From NCBI GenBank assembly GCA_035699085.1, contig DASSBG010000004.1, positions 100,636 through 164,635 of the forward strand: a stretch of 64,000 bases of DNA, given 5' to 3'. The stretch's first letter is position 1. Each line of letters opens with the position of its first letter. A program made the translations under genes and the position numbers. This document shows, in pieces, positions 7,010 through 15,688 of the stretch. Origin of the DNA: DASSBG01 sp035699085. Lineage in GTDB: Bacteria; Pseudomonadota; Gammaproteobacteria; Xanthomonadales; Rhodanobacteraceae. The notes under the pieces were generated by a model, which ran no database searches, was not told where the DNA came from, and was given only the letters and a program-made list of their open reading frames with translations.

Positions 7010-9676
7010 ATGACTGACCACGGCACCGACATGGATGCCGCCACGGGCGGCGCCGCCGACGGCGCCGCCGCGCCGCCGCCGGTACTGGCGCCGGATGCGC
7101 CGTGGATCGTGATGAAGTTCGGCGGCAGCAGTGTGGCCAGCGCCGAGGCCTGGGACAGCATCCGTGCGCTGGTCGCCGCACGCCGCGCCGAAGGCGCGCG
7201 CGTTCTGGTGGTTGTGTCGGCGCTGGCCGGCATCACCGACGCCCTGCGGGCGCTGTGCAAGGCGGCCACGCGCGAGGCCCGGCTTGCCGCGGTTGACCAG
7301 ATTGCGCAGCGCCACCATGCGTTGCTCGCAAACCTGGGGCTGCCGCTGCCGGAGGCGGTCGAGGCGCGCCTGCTGGAACTGCGGCGCCTGGCCGAAGCCG
7401 AGGCCTGGGTGGTCGTCGAGCTGGCCTGGCAGGCGCAGGTGCAGGCGCACGGCGAGTTGTTGTCGAGCGCGCTGGGCGCGGCCTGGCTCAGCGCCCACGG
7501 CCTTGCCACCCACTGGCTGGATGCGCGTGGCTGCCTGGCGGCGGTGGCGCTGCCCAACCAGAGCGAGCGCACCCGCATGCTCTCGGCGATGGTCGACGCG
7601 CAGCCGGACGCCGAGTTGCACGCCTGGTTGACCGGGCTGGGTGACGTTTTCATCACCCAGGGGTTCATCGCACGCGACGCCGAGGGCCGCACCGTGCTGC
7701 TCGGCCGCGGCGGCTCGGACACCTCGGCGGCCTACTTCGGCGCCTTGCTGCGCGCCGCGCGGGTCGAAATCTGGACCGACGTCGCCGGCATGTTCAGCGC
7801 CAACCCGCGCAAGGTGCCGGGCGCGCGGCTGCTGCGGCGGCTGGATTACGAGGAGGCACAGGAGATCGCCACCACCGGCGGCAAGGTGCTGCACCCGCGC
7901 TGCCTGGCGCCGCTGCGCGAGCCGGGCGTGCCGCTGCTGATCAAGGACACCGCGCGGCCGGAGCTGGACGGCACGGTGATCGGGCCGAAGGTTCGCGAGC
8001 ATGCGCCCAGCGTCAAGGCGATCAGCGCGCGCAGCGGCATCACCCTGGTGTCGATGGAGTCGGTGGGCATGTGGCAGCAAGTCGGCTTTCTCGCCGATGT
8101 CTTCGACGCATTCAAGCGCCACGGCTTGTCGGTGGACCTGATCGGCTCCGCCGAGACCAACGTCACCGTCTCGCTTGACCCGACGGCAAACCTGCTCGAT
8201 TCCGACGCCGTCGCCGCGCTGGCGGCGGACCTCGCGCAGGTCTGCCGGGTCAAGGTGATCGCGCCCTGCGCCGCCATCACCATGGTCGGCCGCGGCATGC
8301 GTTCGCTGCTGCCCACGCTGTCGACGGTGCTGGCGGAGTTCGGCCAGTTGCGCGTGCACCTGGTCTCGCAGTCGTCCAACAACCTCAACCTGACGTTCGT
8401 GGTCGACGAGGAAGTCGTTGACCGCCTGCTGCCGCACCTGCACGACCTGCTGATCGGCGCCGGTGCGTTGCGCACCGACGACGGGGTGCTGTTCGGGTCG
8501 AGCTGGCGCGCGCTCTACGGTGGCGGCGAACGGGGCCGTGCCGCGACGTTCTGGTGGCGGCAAGCGCGGCGCGCCAAGCTGCTGGAGCTGGCTGCCGAGG
8601 CGACGCCCCGCTATGTCTACCACCTGCCGACCGTGCGCGCGCAGGCGGCAAGGCTGCAGCAGCTGTCCGCCGTGGATCGGCTGCACTACGCGATCAAGGC
8701 CAACCCGCATCCGGCCATCCTGCGCGCGCTCGCGGCGCAGGGGCTGGGCTTCGAATGCGTCTCGCCCGGCGAACTGGAGGCCGTTGCCGCGGCAGTGCCT
8801 GGCGGGTCGCCGCTGCTGTTCACGCCCAACTTCGCGCCGCGCGAGGATTACCGCCGCGCACTGGCGGCCTCTGCGGTCGTGACAGTCGACGCGTTGCATC
8901 CGCTGGAGCACTGGAGCGAGCTGTTCGCCGGCCGCGAGCTGATGCTGCGGCTCGACCTCGGCCGCGGCTTCGGCCACCACGGCAAGGTGCGCACCGGCGG
9001 CAATGGCAGCAAGTTCGGCCTGCCGCTTGACCAGCTGGATCGGTTCCGTCGCCTGGCGCGCAACCGCAAGGTGAAGATAACCGGCCTCCACGCACACCTT
9101 GGCTCCGGCATCCTCGACGCCGCCCACTGGGGCGAGGTGTATGCGCAGCTGGCCAGCCTGGCCGAGCGCATGGACGATGTCGAGGTGCTGGATGTCGGCG
9201 GCGGGCTCGGCGTGCCGGCGCATCCGGATGAGCCGGAGCTGGACCTGGCGGCGCTGGACTGCACGCTCGCGGAGGTCAAGGCGGCTTATCCGCACTACCG
9301 GCTGTGGCTTGAGCCGGGCCGCTTCCTGGTGGCCGACGCCGGCGTGCTGCTGGCCCGCGTGACGCAATGCAAGGACAAGGGCGCGCTGCGCTACGTCGGT
9401 GTCGATGCCGGCATGAACGTTCTGCTGCGCCCGGCCCTGTACGACGCCTGGCACGATATCGTCAACCTCAGCCGCCTGGACGAGCCGGCAACCGCGCTGT
9501 GCCAGGTTGTCGGGCCGATCTGCGAGAGCGGCGACGTGCTTGGCAGCGACCGCCGGCTGCCGGAGTCGCGCGAGGGCGACGTGATCCTGATCGCGCAGGC
9601 CGGCGCCTACGGCGCGGTGATGGCCTCCAACTACAACGCGCGCGGCCTGGCCGCCGAGGTGGTGCTGGATGACTGA
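7010..9676 (+). CDS. lysAC: Bifunctional aspartate kinase / diaminopimelate decarboxylase
   Basis: An 888-residue fusion that catalyses the first and last steps of lysine synthesis. The N-terminal half (about 31-490) is aspartate kinase: KFGGSS near residue 36, GRGGSDTSAAYFG in the kinase core, and a regulatory ACT region (VGFLADVFDAF, then SAETNVTVSLD) that would sense an amino-acid end product. The C-terminal half (about 510-888) is a fold III PLP decarboxylase: YAIKANPHP with the PLP lysine near residue 563, HLGSGI, GGGLG, LEPGRFLV, CESGD and the AYGAVMASNYN end motif. The fusion is known in Xanthomonadales and is a good taxonomic marker. It overlaps murL by 8 bases; since it makes meso-diaminopimelate and murL/murD2 act on D-glutamate, the three genes together supply the peptidoglycan stem peptide. 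No Shine-Dalgarno sequence is obvious at the ATG. Confidence 0.93.
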   Translation: MTDHGTDMDAATGGAADGAAAPPPVLAPDAPWIVMKFGGSSVASAEAWDSIRALVAARRAEGARVLVVVSALAGITDALRALCKAATREARLAAVDQIAQRHHALLANLGLPLPEAVEARLLELRRLAEAEAWVVVELAWQAQVQAHGELLSSALGAAWLSAHGLATHWLDARGCLAAVALPNQSERTRMLSAMVDAQPDAELHAWLTGLGDVFITQGFIARDAEGRTVLLGRGGSDTSAAYFGALLRAARVEIWTDVAGMFSANPRKVPGARLLRRLDYEEAQEIATTGGKVLHPRCLAPLREPGVPLLIKDTARPELDGTVIGPKVREHAPSVKAISARSGITLVSMESVGMWQQVGFLADVFDAFKRHGLSVDLIGSAETNVTVSLDPTANLLDSDAVAALAADLAQVCRVKVIAPCAAITMVGRGMRSLLPTLSTVLAEFGQLRVHLVSQSSNNLNLTFVVDEEVVDRLLPHLHDLLIGAGALRTDDGVLFGSSWRALYGGGERGRAATFWWRQARRAKLLELAAEATPRYVYHLPTVRAQAARLQQLSAVDRLHYAIKANPHPAILRALAAQGLGFECVSPGELEAVAAAVPGGSPLLFTPNFAPREDYRRALAASAVVTVDALHPLEHWSELFAGRELMLRLDLGRGFGHHGKVRTGGNGSKFGLPLDQLDRFRRLARNRKVKITGLHAHLGSGILDAAHWGEVYAQLASLAERMDDVEVLDVGGGLGVPAHPDEPELDLAALDCTLAEVKAAYPHYRLWLEPGRFLVADAGVLLARVTQCKDKGALRYVGVDAGMNVLLRPALYDAWHDIVNLSRLDEPATALCQVVGPICESGDVLGSDRRLPESREGDVILIAQAGAYGAVMASNYNARGLAAEVVLDD

Positions 9677-11021
9677 ACTGGCCGACCCGCGCCGCGCGCA
9701 GGTCTTTCGCTTTGTCCGCCACGACTGGGCCGATGGCGTGGCCGAGCTCGCCTATGCCTATGACGACGGCCCCGAGCTGGTCGAGCGCATCCGCTTTCCG
9801 CAGGCGCCGGCGCCGCAGCCGCAGCGGCAGCCAGCCTTTGCCGCGGCGCTGCGCCTGCTGCACCTGGTGGCCGGCGTCAGCTACTACAAGGCCGGCGTGC
9901 CGCCGCGCATAGCCATCGATGCCGGGCCGCTGGACGACGCCAGCGCCGGGCTGCTGGACACGCTCTACCTGGATGGCCTGGCCGAGTTCGCCTACCGCAA
10001 CGGCCTTGACCTGCGCGAGCGCATCCGGTTTCCCCGCGGCGCGCCGGCCGTGCCCCCGGCGCGCCCGGCCGGGCTGTCAGCGAACACGCTGGTGCCTATC
10101 GGCGGCGGCAAGGACTCGCTGGTGGCGATCGAGGCGATCAAGTCCATCGGCGCCGACGCCACCGTCACCTGGGTTGGCCATTCGCCGCTGATCGCCGCCT
10201 GCGCCGCACGCACCGGCCTGCCGACGCTGAACATCGGTCGCGAGCTGTCGCCGCTGCTGTTCGAGTACAACCGCATGGGCGCCTGGAACGGCCACATCCC
10301 GGTCACCGCGATCAACTCGGCGATCCTGGCGCTGGCGGCGGTGCTCTACGGCCACGACAGCATCGCCTTCGCCAACGAGCGCTCGGCCTCGGCGGCGACA
10401 CTGGAATACCAGGGCCGCGCGGTCAACCACCAGTGGAGCAAGGGGCTGGCCTTCGAACGCGCCTTCGGCGAGCTGCTGAAGGCACAGGTGGCGGCCGACC
10501 TCGACTACTGTTCGCTGCTGCGGCCGTTTTCCGAGCTGGCGGTCACCGCGGCTTTCGCCCGCCTCGGCGGCGACTATTTCGATGTGTTCTCCAGCTGCAA
10601 CCGCAACTTTCGCATCCTCGGGCCGCGGCCGGCCGACCGCTGGTGCGGGCAGTGCCCCAAGTGCCACTTCGTGTTCCTGGCGCTGGCACCGTTCATGCCC
10701 AAGCCGCGGCTGCTGTCGATCCTTGGCCGCAACCTGCTTGACGACGAGTCGCTGGCCGGTGCTTTCGACGCGCTGATGGAGTACCGCGACCACAAGCCCT
10801 TCGAATGCGTTGGTGAAGGCGCCGAGGCGCGCGCGGCGATGGCGGCGCTGGCGGCGCGGCCGGAGTGGGCCGAGGACGCGTTGGTAGCGCGCTTCCGCCG
10901 CGAGATCCTGCCGCAGCTCGACCGCGGCGAGCTGGCGCTGGAGCCGTGGTTGCAAGCCTCGCCGGAGCACCGCGTTCCGGCGCGGCTGGGTGGAGCGCTC
11001 GATGCGATTTGCACAGCTTGA
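9669..11021 (+). CDS. murL: UDP-MurNAc-L-Ala-L-Glu epimerase (MurL)
   Basis: A 450-residue protein matching MurL, the enzyme of Xanthomonas that epimerises the terminal L-Glu of UDP-MurNAc-L-Ala-L-Glu to D-Glu and so replaces glutamate racemase MurI. Visible features are PIGGGKDSLVAIEA (about residues 139-152), which looks like an ATP-pyrophosphatase type PP-loop and fits the ATP dependence of the reaction, the conserved block FANERSASAATLEYQGRAVN, and a cysteine cluster WCGQCPKCHF near residue 320. It begins 8 bases inside the end of lysAC and is overlapped by murD2 at its end, so all three are one translationally coupled unit. The assignment rests on these motifs and on the gene order, which is the Xanthomonas order. 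Confidence 0.9.
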   Translation: MTELADPRRAQVFRFVRHDWADGVAELAYAYDDGPELVERIRFPQAPAPQPQRQPAFAAALRLLHLVAGVSYYKAGVPPRIAIDAGPLDDASAGLLDTLYLDGLAEFAYRNGLDLRERIRFPRGAPAVPPARPAGLSANTLVPIGGGKDSLVAIEAIKSIGADATVTWVGHSPLIAACAARTGLPTLNIGRELSPLLFEYNRMGAWNGHIPVTAINSAILALAAVLYGHDSIAFANERSASAATLEYQGRAVNHQWSKGLAFERAFGELLKAQVAADLDYCSLLRPFSELAVTAAFARLGGDYFDVFSSCNRNFRILGPRPADRWCGQCPKCHFVFLALAPFMPKPRLLSILGRNLLDDESLAGAFDALMEYRDHKPFECVGEGAEARAAMAALAARPEWAEDALVARFRREILPQLDRGELALEPWLQASPEHRVPARLGGALDAICTA

Positions 11022-12369
11022 GGGCAAGCGCGTCGCCATATGGGGCTGCGGCCGCGAGGGCCGCGCCGCAGTGGCCGCGCTTCGCCGGCGGCTGGCGGGG
11101 CTGCGGCCAACGCTGCTGTGCAGCGCGCATGAGGCGGAGCAGGTGGGCGGGGCGGGCCTGCAGGTAGACGCCACACTGCCCGACGCCGCGACGCTGGGGC
11201 GCTTCGACGTCGTCATCAAGTCGCCGGGCATTTCTGCCTACAAGCCGGAAATCCTCGAAGCCTGCGCCCATGGCACGGTGTTCACCTCGGGGACGGCCCT
11301 GTGGTTCGGCGAGAACCCGGACGCGCGCGTCATCGCCGTCACCGGCACCAAGGGCAAGAGCACCACCACGGCGATGCTCGCGCACATCGCCCGGGCGCTC
11401 GGTATCCGCACGGCGCTGGCGGGCAACATCGGCCTGCCGCTGCTGGAGCTGGACGGCCAGCAGGCGGAGCTGTGGGCCATCGAATTGTCGAGCTTCCAGA
11501 CCGGCGAGGCGGGGCCGCTCGATGTCGGCGTCATCACCAGCCTCCACGAGGAGCACCTGGACTGGCACGGCTCGCGTGAGCGCTACGTGGCCGACAAGCT
11601 GAAGCTGGCCGACGCGGCGCGCCTGCTGGTGGTCAACCGGACCCCGCCGCTGTTGCTCGAACGTACCGCGCGGCACCCGCGGCGGCGCCTGTTCGGCGAA
11701 GTCGGCGGCTGGCATGTCGGGGAGTCCGGCGACCTGCGTCGCGGGACCACCAGCGTGTTGTCGGATGCCGCGTTTCCGCTGCCCGGGCCGCACAACCGGC
11801 TGAACGCCTGCGCCGCGCTGGCCGCGCTTGACGCACTGTTGGGTCTTGGCCAGCAGCGTGCGCTGGCTGCCGCGCAGGCGCTTGGCCGCTTCGTGCCGTT
11901 GCCGCACCGCCTGCAGCCGCTCGGCCGGCACGATGGTATCGACTGGATCGACGACTCCATCAGCACCACCCCGCAGGCGACGCTGGCGGCGCTGCACAGC
12001 CTGCCCGGCCGGGCCATCACCCTGATCGTCGGTGGCCACGACCGTGGCCTCGACTGGTCGGGCTTCGCCATCCAGGCACGTCAATCCGCCGGCCTGCGCA
12101 TCATCACCCAGGGTGCCAACGGCCCGCGCATCGCGGCGGAGCTGCGCGCCGCGGGTGGGCCTGCGCTGCTCGCCGAGGTGGCGACATTGGAGGAAGCCGT
12201 CGCCTGTGCCCGCACGCAGGCCGCCGCCGATGGCGTCATCCTGCTGTCACCCGGCGCGCCAAGCTTCGACCAGTTCCGCGACTACGCCGAGCGCGGCCGC
12301 CGCTTCGCCGAACTTGCCGGCTTCGACGCCGCGGCCCTCGGCGTCATCCCCGGCCTGGGCATTTGTTGA
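11002..12369 (+). CDS. murD2: UDP-MurNAc-L-Ala:L-glutamate ligase (MurD2)
   Basis: A 455-residue Mur ligase. MurD2 adds L-Glu, not D-Glu, to UDP-MurNAc-L-Ala and supplies the substrate of MurL. The ATP loop TGTKGKSTTTAML lies near residue 115, followed by the central-domain pattern ELSSFQTGE and HLDWHGS and the C-terminal Mur ligase domain with DSISTTPQATLAAL and GGHDRG. I chose the ATG at 11002: GGAG stands six bases upstream, and a GTG four codons earlier (10990) has no such site. The start overlaps the last 20 bases of murL. Typical MurD is about 440 residues, so the length fits. Calling it MurD2 and not plain MurD depends mainly on the adjacent murL. Confidence 0.9.
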   Translation: MRFAQLEGKRVAIWGCGREGRAAVAALRRRLAGLRPTLLCSAHEAEQVGGAGLQVDATLPDAATLGRFDVVIKSPGISAYKPEILEACAHGTVFTSGTALWFGENPDARVIAVTGTKGKSTTTAMLAHIARALGIRTALAGNIGLPLLELDGQQAELWAIELSSFQTGEAGPLDVGVITSLHEEHLDWHGSRERYVADKLKLADAARLLVVNRTPPLLLERTARHPRRRLFGEVGGWHVGESGDLRRGTTSVLSDAAFPLPGPHNRLNACAALAALDALLGLGQQRALAAAQALGRFVPLPHRLQPLGRHDGIDWIDDSISTTPQATLAALHSLPGRAITLIVGGHDRGLDWSGFAIQARQSAGLRIITQGANGPRIAAELRAAGGPALLAEVATLEEAVACARTQAAADGVILLSPGAPSFDQFRDYAERGRRFAELAGFDAAALGVIPGLGIC

Positions 12370-12387
12370 CGGCCGGTATTCGTGATC

Positions 12388-12541
12388 GGGGATTGGGGAT
12401 TGGAGACCAGCGCAGGGCTGGCGGTGAGCGATGCCGGCGCTACCGCAGGCGACGGGAGATCGCGCGGCAGCGGCGTCGGGGCAGGGGCGCGGCATGATCC
12501 CGCGCCTTTGCGAAGCCCTGCTCACGAATCACCAATCCCGG
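12388..12541. repeat. Inverted GGGATTG-type heptamer element
   Basis: Between the convergent ends of murD2 and the M13 peptidase gene lies a short element with GGGGATTGGGGATTGG at 12391-12406 and its partial reverse complement AATCACCAATCCC at 12528-12540, separated by about 120 bases. It has the same design as 2517-2818 but with fewer units and the variant GGGATTG. The inner end of the right arm reads GCGAAGCCCTGCTCACG, resembling the lead sequence of other copies (for example 47478-47521). Confidence 0.65.
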
Positions 12542-12548
12542 CTTCACC

Positions 12549-14693
12549 TCACCAGATCTGCACGCGCTTGTCCGGAGCGAGGTAGAGCTTGGCACTCGGC
12601 TGCACGTCGAAGGCCTTGTACCAGGCATCGAGGTTGCGCACGGTTTCGGCGCGGAACTGCGGCGGCGCGTGCACGTCGGTCTTCACCCGCTGGCGCAGCG
12701 CCGCGTCGCGTGTCTTGGAGCGCCAGGTCTGGGCGAAGGCGAGGAAGAAGCGCTGGTCGCCGGTCAAGCCGTCGATCACCGGCGCCGGCTTGCCCCCCAG
12801 GGAGGTGTGGTAGGCGATGCGGGCGATGGTGAGGCCGGAGACGTCGGCAATGTTTTCCCCCAGCGTCTGTTCGCCATCAACGTGCAGGCCGGGCAGTGCC
12901 TGGTACTGGCTGAACTGTTTCGCAAGCCGGTCGGTCGCCTCCTTGAAGTGTTTCGCGTCGGCCGGCGTCCACCAGTTGTGCATGCGCCCCTGGGCATCGA
13001 ACTGCGAGCCCATGTTGTCGAAGCTGTGGCTGATCTCGTGGCCGATGACGGCGCCGATCGAGCCGTAGTTTGCGGCCGGGTCGGCGTTCGGGTCGAAGAA
13101 GGGCGGCTGCAGGATCGCCGCCGGGAAGTTCAAGGCGTTCTGCAGCGGCAGGTTGATGGCGTTGACCGTCTGCGGCGTCATCCACCATTGCCCACGGTCC
13201 ACCGGCTTTCCGAGCATGCCGCGCTTGTAGTCATAATCGAGCTTGCTCACCGCAATGGCGTTGGCCAGCGGGTTGTCGGGGCTGACCGTCAACTGGTCAT
13301 AGCTGCGCCAGTGCTCGGGGTAGCCGACACTTACGCGCAGCGTGTCGAGCTTGTCCTTGGCCTTCTGCCGGGTCTCCGGCGTCATCCAGTCCAGCGTGTC
13401 GATGCGCGAGCGGAAGGCGGCGATGAGGTTGTTGACCAGTTGCTGCACCTGAGCCTTGGACGACGGCGGAAAGTACTGCTTGACGTAGAGCTGCCCGACC
13501 GCATCGCCGAGCGCGCTGCTGGTGGCCGCCACCGCGCGTTTCCAGCGCGCCTCCTGCTGCGGCACGCCGCGCAGGGTCTTGCTGTGGAAGTCGAAGGCCA
13601 GGTCGGCGTAGGCCTTGGGCAGCAGCGCCGCGTACTGGTCGAGCGTGTGAAAGCGCAGCAGGGCCTGCCACGACGACAGCGGCTCGCTGGCGACCAGCTT
13701 TGACAGGTTTGCGATGGCCTGCGGCTGCCAGGCGTCGATCTGCTTCTGCTGGTCCAGTCCGGCGGCCTTGAAGTAGGCGGACCAGTCCATGCCCGGCGCC
13801 TTCTTCGCAAACTGCGCCGGCGTCCACAGGTTGTTGGCCTTATGCACGTCCTGGCTCTCGACCAGGCTCGCCTGCGCCTTGGCGATCTTCATCTCCAGGT
13901 CGAAGACCTTCTTCGCGGCGGCACGGGCGTCGCGCGTGCCGGCCTGCTTCAGCAGCGCGGCGATGTAGGCCTGGTACTTGTCGCGGTAGCCGGCCATGGT
14001 CTTGTCCTGCGACAGGTAGTAGTCGCGGCTGGGCATGCCGAGGCCGCCCTGCAGCAGGTAGGCGATGTTGTGCGACGGGTCGGTCAGGCCCTGCGCCACG
14101 AACAGGCCGAACAGGTGCTCGGTGTGGAAGTCGGTGGCATTGATCGGGTCGACATCCTGGCGCAGCCGGGTTCCCAGCACGCGGGCGAGGTCGGTGCGCG
14201 AGCCGATGCCGTCGATGGCGTCGAGCATCGGCCTGAGCGGCTTCAGCCCGTGCTTTTCGATCGCCGCGGTGTCCATGTAGGCGGCGTAGTAGTTGGCGAT
14301 CTTGCCAGCCCGGCTGTCGGCGGAGGGACTGCCCTTGCCGGCGTTGCGGATCAGGTCGGCGGTCTGCTTCTGCGCGCGCTTGTAGACGGTGTAGAAGGTG
14401 CCGATGCCGGAGCGGTCCGGCGGGATCGTTGCGCTCTTCAGCCAGTTGCCGTTCGCGTACTTGAAGAAGTTGTCGCCGGGCTTCACCGCGTGGTCGATCG
14501 CCGCAAGGTCGATGCCGATGGTCGAGGCACTGGCGGGGGCCATCGCGCTGGCGGCGGCGGTCGGCGCCGTGACCGGGGTCGCGGCAACCGTCGCCGAGCC
14601 GTTCGGCGCGTTGGCGGCCTGCTCGGAGGAGGGCGCACAGGCGCACAGGGCGCCCGTGATGGCGGCGGCGATGATCCAGCGGCTGGGCTGCAT
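12549..14693 (-). CDS. M13 family (neprilysin-like) zinc metallopeptidase, lipoprotein
   Basis: A 714-residue M13 endopeptidase. The zinc site HEISH lies near residues 551-555 with the supporting GHEISHSFD context, and the third ligand motif ENIADVSG lies about 60 residues later; the family C terminus (LYLAPDKRVQIW) is intact. The mature N-terminal block GIDLAAIDHAVKPGDNFFKY is typical of bacterial PepO-like members. The first residues (MQPSRWIIAAAITGALCAC) form a signal peptide ending in a lipobox-like LCAC, so it is probably anchored in the envelope. I chose the ATG at 14693 because it gives that signal peptide; the open frame goes on to 14738. Likely substrates are oligopeptides in the periplasm or outside the cell. 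Confidence 0.92.
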   Translation of the reverse strand: MQPSRWIIAAAITGALCACAPSSEQAANAPNGSATVAATPVTAPTAAASAMAPASASTIGIDLAAIDHAVKPGDNFFKYANGNWLKSATIPPDRSGIGTFYTVYKRAQKQTADLIRNAGKGSPSADSRAGKIANYYAAYMDTAAIEKHGLKPLRPMLDAIDGIGSRTDLARVLGTRLRQDVDPINATDFHTEHLFGLFVAQGLTDPSHNIAYLLQGGLGMPSRDYYLSQDKTMAGYRDKYQAYIAALLKQAGTRDARAAAKKVFDLEMKIAKAQASLVESQDVHKANNLWTPAQFAKKAPGMDWSAYFKAAGLDQQKQIDAWQPQAIANLSKLVASEPLSSWQALLRFHTLDQYAALLPKAYADLAFDFHSKTLRGVPQQEARWKRAVAATSSALGDAVGQLYVKQYFPPSSKAQVQQLVNNLIAAFRSRIDTLDWMTPETRQKAKDKLDTLRVSVGYPEHWRSYDQLTVSPDNPLANAIAVSKLDYDYKRGMLGKPVDRGQWWMTPQTVNAINLPLQNALNFPAAILQPPFFDPNADPAANYGSIGAVIGHEISHSFDNMGSQFDAQGRMHNWWTPADAKHFKEATDRLAKQFSQYQALPGLHVDGEQTLGENIADVSGLTIARIAYHTSLGGKPAPVIDGLTGDQRFFLAFAQTWRSKTRDAALRQRVKTDVHAPPQFRAETVRNLDAWYKAFDVQPSAKLYLAPDKRVQIW

Positions 14694-14863
14694 GGCACGA
14701 GCTCCGGCAGATGAAAGAGGCCAAAGATAGCGCATCACGACGCAGCCCGCGGATCGTGCGTTCAGCGCCGCTACGGATTGCCGCCAAAACTACGGCTCGC
14801 ATGAAAGTCCGCCGGTTTCGCCGGATGTCCGGCCGTGGCGGGCCTGCGTGGCCAGCGGCCCGT

Positions 14864-14869
14864 TACAAT
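14864..14869 (+). promoter_or_regulatory. Likely -10 element upstream of GT2 gene
   Basis: TACAAT lies 30 bases before the ATG of the glycosyltransferase gene at 14900, a spacing and sequence that fit a sigma-70 -10 box. No good -35 hexamer is present at the usual distance, so this is tentative. Confidence 0.4.
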
Positions 14870-14899
14870 CGCGGGCGTCACCTCAGGTAACGGTTCGCG

Positions 14900-15688
14900 A
14901 TGTTGATGGGAAAGAAAATTGTCGTCGTGATGCCGGCTTACCGCGCAGCCCGGACGCTCGAGGCCTGCTTTGCCGCGATCCCGCATGACGTGGTCGACAA
15001 GGTCCTGCTGGTCGACGACGCCAGCGACGACGATACCCTGGCCGTCGCGCGCCGCTTCGGCATCGAGAGTCATCGCCACCCGTCCAACCGCGGCTACGGT
15101 GGCAACCAGAAGACCTGCTACCGCCTCGCGCTGGCCGCGGGCGCCGACATCGTGGTGATGCTGCATCCCGACTACCAGTACGAGCCGCGCCTGGTCACGG
15201 CGATGGCGGCAATGATCGCGTCCGGCGTGTATGACGTGGTGATCGGTTCGCGCATCCTCGGCGGCACCGCGCTCAGCGGCGGCATGCCACGCTACAAATA
15301 TGTCGCCAATCGTGCCCTGACCGCCTTCCAGAACCTGCTTGCAGGCTGCAAACTTTCGGAGTTTCACTCGGGCTACCGCGCGTTTTCGCGCCGCGTGCTG
15401 GAGACCCTGCCGCTAAATGCCGGCAGCGACGATTTCATCTTCGACAACCAGATGCTGATGCAGGCGCTGGCTTGCGACATGCGCATTGCCGAAGTGTCCT
15501 GCCCGACGCGCTATTTCGCCGACGCCAGCGAAATCAACCTGCGCCGCTCCGTGGTCTACGGGCTGGGGGTGTTGTGGACCAGCGTGCAGTACCGCGCCTG
15601 GCGCTGGGGCTGGGCCCGGCCGCGCTTGTTCTCCAGCGCGCCGCAGTGGCGCCTGCAGCCGCTGGCGGCGCCGCGGGAAGCCGGGTGA
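14900..15688 (+). CDS. Family 2 glycosyltransferase, dolichol-phosphate mannosyltransferase-like
   Basis: A 262-residue soluble GT2 enzyme of the DPM1/polyprenyl-phosphate glycosyltransferase group. It shows the GT-A start IVVVMPAYRAARTL, the nucleotide-binding LVDDASDDDT, GNQKTCY, and the DXD-type LHPDYQYEPRLV, followed by the acceptor-side pattern GSRILGG and FHSGYRAFS. There is no membrane segment at the C terminus. Such enzymes move a sugar from a nucleotide donor to a polyprenyl phosphate at the inner face of the membrane. The next gene, a polytopic GT-C-like protein, starts in a 4-base GTGA overlap, which suggests that the lipid-linked sugar made here is the donor for that protein. Confidence 0.88.
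   Translation: MLMGKKIVVVMPAYRAARTLEACFAAIPHDVVDKVLLVDDASDDDTLAVARRFGIESHRHPSNRGYGGNQKTCYRLALAAGADIVVMLHPDYQYEPRLVTAMAAMIASGVYDVVIGSRILGGTALSGGMPRYKYVANRALTAFQNLLAGCKLSEFHSGYRAFSRRVLETLPLNAGSDDFIFDNQMLMQALACDMRIAEVSCPTRYFADASEINLRRSVVYGLGVLWTSVQYRAWRWGWARPRLFSSAPQWRLQPLAAPREAG

Noticed and set aside
6197..9454. A 1085-codon open frame on the minus strand
   Set aside because: It lies opposite lysAC, whose catalytic motifs are unmistakable. The frame has the Arg/Ala/Gln/His-rich composition of an antisense shadow and no motif.
10990..11001. GTG at 10990 as start of murD2
   Set aside because: The ATG at 11002 has GGAG at ideal spacing and begins at the conserved N terminus; the GTG overlaps that ribosome site.
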